This document shows, piece by piece, positions 6,410 to 13,110 of a stretch of 15,665 nucleotides of DNA (positions are counted from its first letter, which is position 1; each line of letters begins with the position of its first letter). This DNA is from an uncultured Petrimonas sp. GTDB lineage: Bacteria; Bacteroidota; Bacteroidia; Bacteroidales; Dysgonomonadaceae. Location: contig CAKTUP010000038.1 of NCBI GenBank assembly GCA_934621705.1, positions 1-15,665 on the forward strand. Reading direction: 5' to 3'. Under the pieces are notes generated by a model, which was given only the letters and a program-made list of their open reading frames with translations, had not been told where the DNA came from and did no database searches. A program made the position numbers and the translations under genes.

Positions 6410-6467
6410 GTAGAGACGCCACTTATCGCGTCTCATAAATAAGAAGACGCATTCAGTGCGTCTCTAC
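6410..6467. repeat. Double palindrome of the GTAGAGACGC family, downstream of tyrA
   Basis: GTAGAGACGC pairs with GCGTCTC, then AGACGCATTCAGTGCGTCT and CTAC follow, the same order and orientation as 5550-5619. It fills the gap between the convergent tyrA and cyclophilin genes and supplies the TAG stop codon of the cyclophilin on the minus strand (6464-6466). It could also act as a bidirectional 3'-end structure. Confidence 0.8.
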
Positions 6468-7276
6468 GGTTGCACATACACCCTCACCATCTTCGCATCA
6501 CTCTTCGGGCGGCTGTTGCCATCCACAGCCAATGCGGCAATCTTATCAATAACATCCAATCCCTCGGTAACTTCGCCAAAAACGGTGTACTCGCCGTCTA
6601 AATGACGGGCGCCGCCGATGGTGGAATAGGCTTCTTTTAGTTCCGGTGAGAGAATGAGTTTACCGGGGGCGGAGGCGTAGAGCGAATCCACAACGGTGAG
6701 CAGCGAGTCGAGCAGCGAATTAAACGCACGAGCTTCTCCGGCGGCTTTCAATTCATCGAGTTTCGCTTTGTGGGGCATATAATGCTTTTCGATGAGCTTG
6801 TTCCGAATGGGCACATTTACCGCCCTTTCCAGCGTATCCAGCCGCCCCGCAGTATAAACTTTTCCGTGCACGATGTAAAACTGCGAAGCATCCGATTTCT
6901 TCTGCGGATTTTCGTTATCACTCCTTCGCGGAGCGGCCAGCGCGCCTTTTTTATGAAAATGGTTATCGCGAAACTCGGGCATCAGATCCATATCCGTCCT
7001 TCCTCCGCCGATTTGTGCACCGGCAGGCGCATTTTTCGAATCCTGCGCCCCGCCCTGGATCATAAACTCCTTAACAACCCGATGAAACAACGTTCCGTTG
7101 AAGTATCCCTGTTTCACTAATTTCAAAAAATGCTCGCTGTGGCGCGGCGTATCGTCATACAACACGGCTTTCATGGTACCGTAGTTGGTTTCGATAACGA
7201 TGACAGGATAGTTGGTTTGTGCGCGGGTGAAAAGTGCAACGGCGCATAGAATAATTAAAAAGAGTAATTTTTTCAT
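6464..7276 (-). CDS. Exported cyclophilin-type peptidyl-prolyl cis-trans isomerase
   Basis: This 270-residue foldase has a signal peptide (MKKLLFLIILCAVALFTRAQ, 1-20), so it should act in the periplasm or outside. The cyclophilin core shows TLFHRVVKEFMIQGG (62-76). Arg66, Phe71, Met72 and Gln74 match the spacing of human CypA Arg55, Phe60, Met61 and Gln63. SQFYIV (131-136) and HLDGEYTVFGEV (225-236) follow; His225 stands where CypA has Trp121. A charged, probably helical insertion of about 85 residues (about 138-224) splits the core, which explains the larger size. A Cys at residue 11 is inside the hydrophobic stretch and does not make a convincing lipobox. It is convergent with tyrA and not part of that operon. 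The stop codon comes from a repeat. Confidence 0.9.
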   Translation of the reverse strand: MKKLLFLIILCAVALFTRAQTNYPVIVIETNYGTMKAVLYDDTPRHSEHFLKLVKQGYFNGTLFHRVVKEFMIQGGAQDSKNAPAGAQIGGGRTDMDLMPEFRDNHFHKKGALAAPRRSDNENPQKKSDASQFYIVHGKVYTAGRLDTLERAVNVPIRNKLIEKHYMPHKAKLDELKAAGEARAFNSLLDSLLTVVDSLYASAPGKLILSPELKEAYSTIGGARHLDGEYTVFGEVTEGLDVIDKIAALAVDGNSRPKSDAKMVRVYVQP

Positions 7277-7297
7277 TGTTATTTTGCTTGCTTGTGT

Positions 7298-7348
7298 CAG
7301 TTAAGGACTTTAAGGTAGCGGCAACGACTTTAAAGTCTGAGTTAACTG
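7298..7348. repeat. Imperfect inverted repeat CAGTTAA...TTAACTG
   Basis: The outer arms CAGTTAA (7298-7304) and TTAACTG (7342-7348) enclose two copies of GACTTTAA, the second inside the perfect palindrome GACTTTAAAGTC (7326-7337). It lies just upstream of the cyclophilin start and so may be in its leader or promoter region; no TAnnTTTG box was found there. Confidence 0.55.
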
Positions 7349-7376
7349 TGAGTGTTTTGGCTTACGGTTTAATAAA

Positions 7377-7404
7377 CTACAAACTATCAACTACAAACTA
7401 CCAA
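7377..7404. repeat. Four tandem 7-nt units (CTACAAA type)
   Basis: Units CTACAAA, CTATCAA, CTACAAA and CTACCAA follow each other without gaps, in the gap between the permease stop and the cyclophilin start. They share the 7-nt period with the other arrays of this window but not the unit sequence. Confidence 0.65.
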
Positions 7405-7424
7405 CTCGCACCCCGCACCTGAAA

Positions 7425-8519
7425 TCAGTTCGGCGCCTTCTTATACAGGAAAAAAGCAATGCCGATAAACACAATATTCGGTATCCAGGCAGCAATGAAC
7501 GGGCTCATGCTTCCTTTTACCGCAAACGACGAACTGATGGTCATAAACAAAATGTAAGCCATGCTCAGCGCCAACCCGATGCCGATGTTCATTCCCATTC
7601 CGCCTTTCACTTTTCGCGCGGACAGCGACGCTCCGATTATGGTGAGAATAAACGCCGAAAATACGGACGCATAACGCGAATGATATTCGATCTGAAACGG
7701 CTGTATATTCCCAAGCCCGCGTCGTTTTTGGCTTTGGATATGATTGATGAGCTGCGGCGTGGTCATCATTTGCTGAGCGGTTCTCACCACAATAAAGTCG
7801 TTGGGAACAATTTGTATGATGGTGTCGATGGAACTTCCGTTGGTGATTTTTTCCTCCATCCCGTCGAAAGACCTTATCTGATAATTACTTATTGTCCAGT
7901 GATACAGTGAGTCGTACTTGATGGTGTGCGCCGTGAGCCGCGAAACCAGCTTCAAACTATCGAAGTGGTCTAAGGAAAAGTTGTAACCCGTGTTGGTTTC
8001 CAGGTCGAAATTCCCGAAAAAGGCGATGGTTCCTTCCGCCACTTTAAACTGAATGTCGCGGTCGCTGGTTTGGCGTTTGTTCGGATCCACATACGTGCGT
8101 TCGAAGTTGATACGCGTTTCGTTCGCGGGCGGAATGATATAGCTTCCCATCACAAAAGTAAAAAGAGCGATAATGGCAGCCGATATCATATACGGCTTGA
8201 GTAACCGTTTGAATCCTACTCCGTTGGAAAGGATGGCGATAATCTCGGAGTTGGAAGCCATTTTGGACGTGAAAAATATCACCGCCAGAAAGATGAAAAG
8301 CGGACTGAAAAGGTTGGCGTAGTACGGAACAAAATTAAAATAGTAATCAAAAATGATCGCTTTCAGCGGAGCGCTGTTGCTCATAAACTTATCGATCTTC
8401 TCGTTGATGTCGAACACCACCGAAATAGACAAAATAAGCGAGATCATGAAGATATACGTCCCCAGGAACTTCTTGATGATGTATTTGTCTATCCGGAACA
8501 GTTTGAGTTTATTTTTCAT
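7425..8519 (-). CDS. LptF/LptG-family (YjgP/YjgQ) permease
   Basis: This 364-residue inner-membrane protein is of the type that forms the LptB2FG transporter, which extracts lipopolysaccharide from the inner membrane. Three helices lie near the N terminus (about 18-38, 54-84, 107-130). They are followed by a large periplasmic beta-rich domain (about 135-280) and three C-terminal helices (about 283-300, 308-331, 338-359). The segment KMASNSEIIAILSNGVGFKRLLKP (86-109) is the coupling-helix region typical of the family. The start is clear (MKNKLKLFRIDKYIIKKFL). It follows tgt by 35 nt in the same direction, so the two are probably cotranscribed. Whether it is LptF or LptG cannot be decided from the sequence alone. 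Confidence 0.88.
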   Translation of the reverse strand: MKNKLKLFRIDKYIIKKFLGTYIFMISLILSISVVFDINEKIDKFMSNSAPLKAIIFDYYFNFVPYYANLFSPLFIFLAVIFFTSKMASNSEIIAILSNGVGFKRLLKPYMISAAIIALFTFVMGSYIIPPANETRINFERTYVDPNKRQTSDRDIQFKVAEGTIAFFGNFDLETNTGYNFSLDHFDSLKLVSRLTAHTIKYDSLYHWTISNYQIRSFDGMEEKITNGSSIDTIIQIVPNDFIVVRTAQQMMTTPQLINHIQSQKRRGLGNIQPFQIEYHSRYASVFSAFILTIIGASLSARKVKGGMGMNIGIGLALSMAYILFMTISSSFAVKGSMSPFIAAWIPNIVFIGIAFFLYKKAPN

Positions 8520-8554
8520 ACTCCGTTGTTAGTGTCCAATCGCCTTATTTGTTA

Positions 8555-9685
8555 TTACAATCGCTGCATGGTTTGTACCACCATTCTTCGTTTCCATTCC
8601 GAAAAATCGCCTTCGATAATATGCTTGCGCGCTTCCTGCATCAGCCAGATGTAAAACGCCAGGTTGTGAACCGATGCGATTTGCAATCCCAGAATTTCGT
8701 TCACGTTGATAAGGTGACGCAGGTAGGCTTTGCTGTAAAGCGTATCCACGTACGAAGCGCCGTCTTCTTCGATGGGCGAAAAATCGTTTTTCCACCGCTC
8801 GTTTCGCATATTAAGAATGCCGTTTTTGGTGAAAATCTGTCCGTTGCGCCCGTTGCGCGTAGGCATGATGCAGTCGAACATATCCACGCCACGCTCAATG
8901 GCTTCGAGCAGATTTGCCGGAGTGCCAACTCCCATCAAATAGCGCGGTTTATCTTTGGGCAGAATTTCGTTTACCAGTTCCACCATTTCGTACATTTTCT
9001 CGGTGGGCTCGCCCACGGCCAGTCCGCCGATGGCGTTTCCGTCTGCACCCAGCGCAGCCACGTTTTCCGCCGCACGACGACGCAAATCGGGATACACGCA
9101 GCCCTGCACAATGGGAAACAGCGTTTGCTTGTAGCCGTAAGGGCATTCGGTTTCGTTGAATCGGTCGATGCATCGTTTCAACCACCTTTCGGTCAGTTCA
9201 AGCGATTTTTTGGCATAATCATAATCGGCATCGCCGGGAGTGCACTCGTCAAACGCCATCATAATATCGGCGCCGATGATGCGTTGGATATCCACCACTT
9301 TTTCGGGCGTGAAAAAATGCTTCGAGCCATCGATATGCGAACGAAATTCGGCTCCTTCTTCGTTCAACTTTCTGTTATCGGCAAGCGAAAAAACCTGAAA
9401 ACCGCCGCTATCGGTCAAAATAGGCTTATCCCAGCTGTTGAACTTATGCAATCCGCCGGCACGCTCCAAAACATCCAATCCCGGCCGCAAGTACAAATGA
9501 TACGTGTTTCCGAGAATGATCTGCGCTTTAATATCCTCTTTCAGTTCCGTCATTTGAACCGCTTTCACGCTTCCCACGGTGCCCACGGGCATAAACACGG
9601 GCGTTTCAATTTGTCCGTGGTCGGTAGTGATCAATCCGGCGCGAGCGTTCGATTTCGCGTCTGTATGTTGTAGTTGAAAGTTCAA
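8555..9685 (-). CDS. tgt: Queuine tRNA-ribosyltransferase (tRNA-guanine transglycosylase)
   Basis: This enzyme exchanges guanine 34 of GUN-anticodon tRNAs for preQ1. The 376 residues from the TTG at 9685 match the usual bacterial length. DSGGFQ (Asp92), MMAFDEC (Asp146), PIVQG, GGLAVGE and FDCIMPTRNGRNG (nucleophile Asp271) are present. Every catalytic residue is offset by 9-10 from Zymomonas Tgt. The zinc ligands are another matter: Cys318, Cys320 and Cys323 correspond to Gly309, Ser311 and Asp314, while the His349 equivalent His340 remains. No ATG lies near the family start; TTG gives MNFQLQHTD, which fits it. An ATG at 9772 would add 29 residues translated from a repeat arm. A TATCTTTG promoter box lies at 9852-9859, upstream of the repeat element. 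Confidence 0.92.
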   Translation of the reverse strand: MNFQLQHTDAKSNARAGLITTDHGQIETPVFMPVGTVGSVKAVQMTELKEDIKAQIILGNTYHLYLRPGLDVLERAGGLHKFNSWDKPILTDSGGFQVFSLADNRKLNEEGAEFRSHIDGSKHFFTPEKVVDIQRIIGADIMMAFDECTPGDADYDYAKKSLELTERWLKRCIDRFNETECPYGYKQTLFPIVQGCVYPDLRRRAAENVAALGADGNAIGGLAVGEPTEKMYEMVELVNEILPKDKPRYLMGVGTPANLLEAIERGVDMFDCIMPTRNGRNGQIFTKNGILNMRNERWKNDFSPIEEDGASYVDTLYSKAYLRHLINVNEILGLQIASVHNLAFYIWLMQEARKHIIEGDFSEWKRRMVVQTMQRL

Positions 9686-9693
9686 AATAGTTT

Positions 9694-9843
9694 TTTTAGC
9701 TGTTGGCCTTTGGTGGTTAGCTGTTAGCAGGATACGTGGAATTTGTTTTACAGCGCGAAAAATACAATACATAATATTTTTCAGCCCGTTTTAACAGTTC
9801 CACGCAAAGCTAATAGCCAAAGGCTAACAGCCGACCGCCAGTA
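9694..9843. repeat. Inverted heptamer-array element in the tgt leader
   Basis: The right arm (9809-9843) has five 7-nt units of the type GCYAAYA (GCTAATA, GCCAAAG, GCTAACA and so on). The left arm (9694-9728) has five units of the complementary orientation. The arms pair over 23 nt (9699-9721 with 9809-9831) with four mismatches. The 80-bp core is itself partly palindromic (TGGAA/TTCCA, GAAAAATA/TATTTTTC). A second element of this design precedes moxR at 14545-14666. Confidence 0.8.
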
Positions 9844-9851
9844 ATTGCGTG

Positions 9852-9859
9852 CAAAGATA
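9852..9859 (-). promoter_or_regulatory. Promoter -7 element for tgt-lptG
   Basis: The minus strand reads TATCTTTG, matching TAnnTTTG. No TTTG -33 box was found at the usual spacing. The transcript would begin just before the inverted heptamer element, which would then fold in the 5' leader. Confidence 0.45.
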
Positions 9860-9944
9860 AGAAATCTGTTCTCACAATCTTACCGGTTGCGGATTAAAAA
9901 TAGTTAGAGCGGATTTTCGAAACAATTATTCTTCGACAAAAGTA

Positions 9945-9974
9945 TTTGAAAGTTAAATTTATTTACTAATTTTG
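9945..9974 (+). promoter_or_regulatory. Promoter of the NfeD-flotillin genes
   Basis: TTTG at 9945-9948 and TAATTTTG at 9967-9974 are spaced by 18 nt, close to the Bacteroidetes consensus. The ATG follows at 9994. Confidence 0.65.
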
Positions 9975-9993
9975 GAGCAAACTTAACACAACT

Positions 9994-10560
9994 ATGGAAA
10001 TACTGCAAAATCTTGATCCGTTGTTGCGAACCTTTTGGTATATCGCAATTCCCGTTAGTTTATTCTTTATCATCCAAACCATTATGACGTTTGTGGGTGG
10101 TAGCGACGCCGGCGATATTTCTGCCGATGTTGACGGCGACGTGGGCTTTGGTGATTCGCTGGGCGATTTGTTTTCGCTCCGGAGCCTGGTTAATTTTCTG
10201 CTCGGTTTCGGCTGGGGCGGAATTGCTCTTTTCCCGCTTATACCCAACAAACCGGTGCTCATTACCGTGGCGGTGTTAGTCGGACTTGGCTTTGTTGTTA
10301 TCTTTTTCCTGATTCTCCGGCAACTGTTCAAACTGGCAAAAGACGGCTCCTTCAAAACAGAAGATGCGTTGAACAAAACTGCCGAAGTTTACATGACCAT
10401 CCCCGCCAACCGAAACGGAAAGGGTAGAGTGCTGATAAGCGTGGGCGGCTCGGTCCGCGAACTGGATGCCATGACCGATGGCGCCGAATCGCTGCACAAC
10501 ACCACTGCCGTGAAAGTAGTGAAAATAGAAAACAATATATTGATTGTTGAAAAAATCTAA
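9994..10560 (+). CDS. NfeD-like membrane protein (OB-fold), flotillin partner
   Basis: This 188-residue protein has a hydrophobic helix at about 14-33, a polar loop rich in Asp and Gly (about 37-59), two more hydrophobic segments (about 64-83 and 86-108), and a soluble C-terminal beta domain (about 125-188) like the OB-fold of NfeD proteins. It lacks the long ClpP-like protease domain of the large NfeD class. The flotillin gene follows 78 nt downstream; NfeD-like proteins and flotillins are paired in many bacteria (YuaF/FloT in Bacillus). By that analogy it should help flotillin assemble in the membrane. Function beyond this is inferred from context. Confidence 0.82.
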   Translation: MEILQNLDPLLRTFWYIAIPVSLFFIIQTIMTFVGGSDAGDISADVDGDVGFGDSLGDLFSLRSLVNFLLGFGWGGIALFPLIPNKPVLITVAVLVGLGFVVIFFLILRQLFKLAKDGSFKTEDALNKTAEVYMTIPANRNGKGRVLISVGGSVRELDAMTDGAESLHNTTAVKVVKIENNILIVEKI

Positions 10561-10561
10561 C

Positions 10562-10589
10562 GTACAGACGTGGCATGCCGCGTCTCTAC
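10562..10589. repeat. Imperfect 28-bp palindrome of the GTAGAGACGC family
   Basis: GTACAGACG at the left and CGTCTCTAC at the right flank the palindrome GGCATGCC. The length equals that of 4432-4459. It begins two nucleotides after the stop codon of the NfeD-like gene. Confidence 0.7.
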
Positions 10590-10593
10590 TGCA

Positions 10594-10628
10594 CTCAAAA
10601 CTCAAAACTCATAACTCATAACTCATAA
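10594..10628 (+). repeat. Five tandem 7-nt units (CTCAAAA x2, CTCATAA x3)
   Basis: Two exact copies of CTCAAAA are followed by three exact copies of CTCATAA, ending 10 nt before the flotillin ATG. This is the least degenerate array of the window and so the one most likely to change copy number. Confidence 0.8.
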
Positions 10629-10638
10629 CTAATTCATT

Positions 10639-12102
10639 ATGCCTTTCGAAACATCTCCCATGCTTTTAATTGTGGTGCTGGTTGTGGTTGTTTTTGTAAC
10701 CATTCTGGCCGTTGTATCGCGTTTCAAACGTTGTCCGTCCGATAAAATCCTGGTGGTTTATGGAAAAACGGGCGGCTCGTCTGCCCGATGTATTCACGGC
10801 GGCGGAGCTTTTATCTGGCCCGTTATACAGGATTATGCCTATCTCGATTTAAAGCCGCTTTCCATCGAAGCAAACCTTACGAACGCGCTGAGTCGGCAAA
10901 ACATTCGCGTGGATGTGCCCAGCCGTTTTACCATCGCCATTTCATCGGAACCGGAATTAATGAATACCGCTGCCGAAAGGCTGCTGGGGCTTAAACCCGA
11001 CCAAATTCGCGAACTGGCTTCCGATATCCTTTTCGGGCAACTGCGTTTGGTGATTGCCACCATGTCGATTGAAGAAATCAATTCCGACCGCGACAAATTT
11101 CTCGATGCCATCTCCAAAACAGTCGATAGCGAGTTGAAAAAAATCGGATTGAAACTCATCAACGTAAACGTTACCGATATCAAAGATGAATCGGGTTACA
11201 TCATCGCTCTTGGAAAAGAGGCTGCCGCCAAAGCTATTAACGACGCAAAAATAAGCGTGGCCGAACAGGAGAAAATTGGGGAAACCGGAAAAGCGATAGC
11301 CGACAAGGACCGCGAAATTAATATCGCCCTGGCCATGCGCGACGAATCCATCGGAAAAGCCGATGCCGACAAGGTTACCCGCGTGAGAGTGGCCGAAGCC
11401 AATGCCACGGCCGTGGAAGGTGAAAATACGGCGAAAATTACCATCGCCAAGTCCGATGCGGCACGTCGCGAAAAAGAAGCCGAAGCCCATCGCCTGGCCG
11501 TTGCTGCCGAAAAAGTGCAGGAAGCGCGCGCCATGGAAGAGGCTTACAAAGCGCAGGAACTGGCCGAGAATGCCCGCGCCGAACGCGAACGCTCTACCGA
11601 AAACGCCAACATTGTTGTTCCTGCACAGATTTCCAAGCAAAAAGCCATTATCGACGCCGAAGCCGAAGCCGAACGCATCCGTGTTCAGGCAAAAGGGGAG
11701 GCCGATGCTATTTTCGCGAAGATGGACGCCGAAGCGCGCGGTTTATTCGAAATCCTGAGCAAGCAGGCGCAGGGTTATGCCGATGTGGTGAAAGCCGCCG
11801 GAGGCGATCCCGACAAAGCGTATCAACTGTTGATGATCGAAAAACTGCCGGAATTGGTGAAAACACAGGTTGAGGCGGTTAAGAACATCAAGTTCGATAA
11901 AGTTACTGTTTGGGATTCGGGAAACAATGTGGATGGAAAAGGCTCAACCGCCAATTTCTTATCGGGATTGATGAAAACCGTTCCACCGCTGAACGACCTG
12001 TTTAATATGGCTGGAATGAGTTTGCCGTCGTACCTGAAAGGTGAAGATGTTAAAACCGTTACTGATGCGGAGATTGTAAACGAATCACCTGAAAAGGGGT
12101 GA
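10639..12102 (+). CDS. Flotillin-like SPFH-domain membrane scaffold protein
   Basis: This 487-residue protein has an N-terminal hydrophobic hairpin or helix (about 8-27), an SPFH/band-7 domain (about 30-190) and a long Ala/Glu-rich coiled coil (about 192-365) with flotillin-type repeats such as AEAERIRVQAKGEADA. The C-terminal part keeps the flotillin stretch KAAGGDPDKAYQLLMIEKLPELVKTQVEAVKNIKFDKVTVWD. Flotillins form large membrane-associated assemblies that organise membrane microdomains. The ATG at 10639 is the only sensible start, directly before the membrane segment. The gene pairs with the NfeD-like protein upstream and ends at a strong bidirectional terminator. Confidence 0.93.
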   Translation: MPFETSPMLLIVVLVVVVFVTILAVVSRFKRCPSDKILVVYGKTGGSSARCIHGGGAFIWPVIQDYAYLDLKPLSIEANLTNALSRQNIRVDVPSRFTIAISSEPELMNTAAERLLGLKPDQIRELASDILFGQLRLVIATMSIEEINSDRDKFLDAISKTVDSELKKIGLKLINVNVTDIKDESGYIIALGKEAAAKAINDAKISVAEQEKIGETGKAIADKDREINIALAMRDESIGKADADKVTRVRVAEANATAVEGENTAKITIAKSDAARREKEAEAHRLAVAAEKVQEARAMEEAYKAQELAENARAERERSTENANIVVPAQISKQKAIIDAEAEAERIRVQAKGEADAIFAKMDAEARGLFEILSKQAQGYADVVKAAGGDPDKAYQLLMIEKLPELVKTQVEAVKNIKFDKVTVWDSGNNVDGKGSTANFLSGLMKTVPPLNDLFNMAGMSLPSYLKGEDVKTVTDAEIVNESPEKG

Positions 12103-12122
12103 TTTTTCTAAGGAGTATAGAG

Positions 12123-12151
12123 AGAAAAGCCGGAACTAATCCGGCTTTTCT
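12123..12151. terminator. Bidirectional terminator between flotillin and the toxin-antitoxin operon
   Basis: The arms AGAAAAGCCGGA (12123-12134) and TCCGGCTTTTCT (12140-12151) pair perfectly over 12 bp with a 5-nt loop. The A-rich and T-rich flanks serve both directions, as expected between convergent genes. Confidence 0.85.
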
Positions 12152-12155
12152 TGGT

Positions 12156-12440
12156 TTAAGTGGTTAATGGATTTATTTGTAATTGACCTCCAACTGCTTT
12201 CAAGACTTTCATTATGGTTGAAAATTGTGGTTTGGCTCCTTCAGACAATGCTTTGTACAAGCTTGGCCTGCTCATTCCGGTTTGTTCTGCTATTTTAGTC
12301 ATACCAATTGCTTTTGCAACATGTCCGATAGCTGCAACAATTTCAGTATCATCCCCTTCTTCCAAAACCACATTTAGATACTCGGCGATCATTTCGTTGC
12401 TGTCCAAATAATCTGCAATATCAAATTTTGTTGTTTTCAT
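12156..12440 (-). CDS. HigA-like helix-turn-helix antitoxin
   Basis: This protein of 94 residues starts MKTTKFDIADYLDS. The start at 12440 is chosen because its ATG overlaps the toxin stop codon (ATGA), which implies translational coupling; a longer form from 12458 adds only six residues. The C-terminal half is an XRE-type helix-turn-helix (about residues 44-90, with IGMTKIAEQTGMSRPSLYKALSEGAKPQFSTIMKVLKAVG), as in addiction-module antidote proteins. It should neutralise the toxin encoded just upstream and repress the shared promoter, which carries a palindrome. Base composition is clearly AT-richer than that of the flotillin gene, which suits acquisition by transfer. Confidence 0.88.
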   Translation of the reverse strand: MKTTKFDIADYLDSNEMIAEYLNVVLEEGDDTEIVAAIGHVAKAIGMTKIAEQTGMSRPSLYKALSEGAKPQFSTIMKVLKAVGGQLQINPLTT

Positions 12441-12736
12441 TTTTTTAAATTTCTCCAAATATCTTTTGCTTTTTCAATGTCTCTTTGTTGAGTTGATTTA
12501 TCTCCTCCAATAAGCAGAATAATAACTTTCTCATCAACCTCTTTGAAATAAATTCTGTAGCCTTTTGCGTAGTTAATTTTCAATTCTCTAATTCCATTAC
12601 CAACAGGTTCACAATTTCCAAAATGTTCGTCTTGTTCTAATTTTTGAAGTCGAAACAAAATTTTTGCTTTTGCTCTCAGGTCTTTAAGTTTCTTAAGCCA
12701 CTTGTCAAATTCTATTGTCTTTTCAATAAAATACAT
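12437..12736 (-). CDS. RelE/HigB-superfamily toxin (addiction module killer protein)
   Basis: This basic protein of 99 residues has the layout of the phage Gp49-like/HigB toxin family. An N-terminal helical pair (EFDKWLKKLKDLRAKAKILFRLQKLE) is followed by the strand motif GNGIRELKINYAKGYRIYF (47-64). The C-terminal motif is ILLIGGDKSTQQRDIEKAKDIW (73-94). Relatives cleave mRNA on the ribosome; whether this one does is inferred. Toxin-before-antitoxin order and the 4-nt ATGA overlap are typical of hig-type operons. A consensus promoter with an operator-like palindrome lies directly upstream. The gene is intact. Confidence 0.88.
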   Translation of the reverse strand: MYFIEKTIEFDKWLKKLKDLRAKAKILFRLQKLEQDEHFGNCEPVGNGIRELKINYAKGYRIYFKEVDEKVIILLIGGDKSTQQRDIEKAKDIWRNLKK

Positions 12737-12745
12737 CTCACTGAC

Positions 12746-12793
12746 TGTATCCGTTTGGATACAAAGTTATGAAGAATAATTTAATCTTGCAAA
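12746..12793 (-). promoter_or_regulatory. Toxin-antitoxin promoter with overlapping palindromic operator
   Basis: On the minus strand TTTG (12790-12793), 20 nt, and TAACTTTG (12762-12769) form an exact Bacteroidetes promoter. The perfect palindrome TGTATCC-gttt-GGATACA (12746-12763) overlaps the end of the -7 box and the transcription start. This is where a repressing antitoxin would bind. The toxin ATG is 10 nt further on. Confidence 0.8.
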
Positions 12794-12847
12794 TTAAAAT
12801 CACTATTGTCCGATAAAGAATTGCCCGTAGGACAAACCTGTGAATAA

Positions 12848-12984
12848 CCCCCGGATTTATCCGGGGGAAGAAGGTCAAAGGTACAAACAAAACTCTGTAA
12901 GAGTTTACCTTTGTAATTGTGGAAAACGCCTACAGCGTTTTGGCATCTTTACTTATTTTCTTTCCCCCAATTAAAATTAGGGGT
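12848..12984. repeat. Cluster of four consecutive stem-loops
   Basis: Hairpin 1: CCCCCGGAT (12848-12856) with ATCCGGGGG (12859-12867). Hairpin 2: CAAAGGTA (12876-12883) with TACCTTTG (12906-12913), enclosing AACTCT-gta-AGAGTT (12891-12905). Hairpin 3: AAAACGC-ctaca-GCGTTTT (12923-12941). Hairpin 4: CCCC with GGGG near 12965-12984 around AATT arms with a bulge. It lies in a 400-nt stretch without an intact gene. The design resembles mosaic palindromic repeats of Bacteroidetes; none ends in a T tract, so they are probably not terminators. Confidence 0.65.
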
Positions 12985-13110
12985 TATGCACAGAAAAATT
13001 CTACGAAGTTAAAAAAGCAAGCCTTAAAACTTGAACAACAACCTCAAAAACTCGTGAGAGCGTAGGAAATCACACATCAACCCCTGCATTTACCTACCGC
13101 TACACGATGC

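Noticed and set aside
8549..9673. Plus-strand ORF of 374 codons opposite tgt
   Set aside because: It is an antisense shadow of the conserved tgt gene; its His- and Phe-rich composition is typical of such shadows.
9694..9843. Insertion sequence with transposase
   Set aside because: The inverted arms suggest a mobile element, but there is no transposase ORF and no clear target-site duplication.
10957..11640. Minus-strand ORF of 227 codons opposite flotillin
   Set aside because: It is Gly/Phe-rich antisense of the Ala/Glu coiled-coil codons and has no promoter or domain.
12848..12984. CRISPR array
   Set aside because: The hairpins differ from each other in sequence and spacing; there are no identical repeats with unique spacers.
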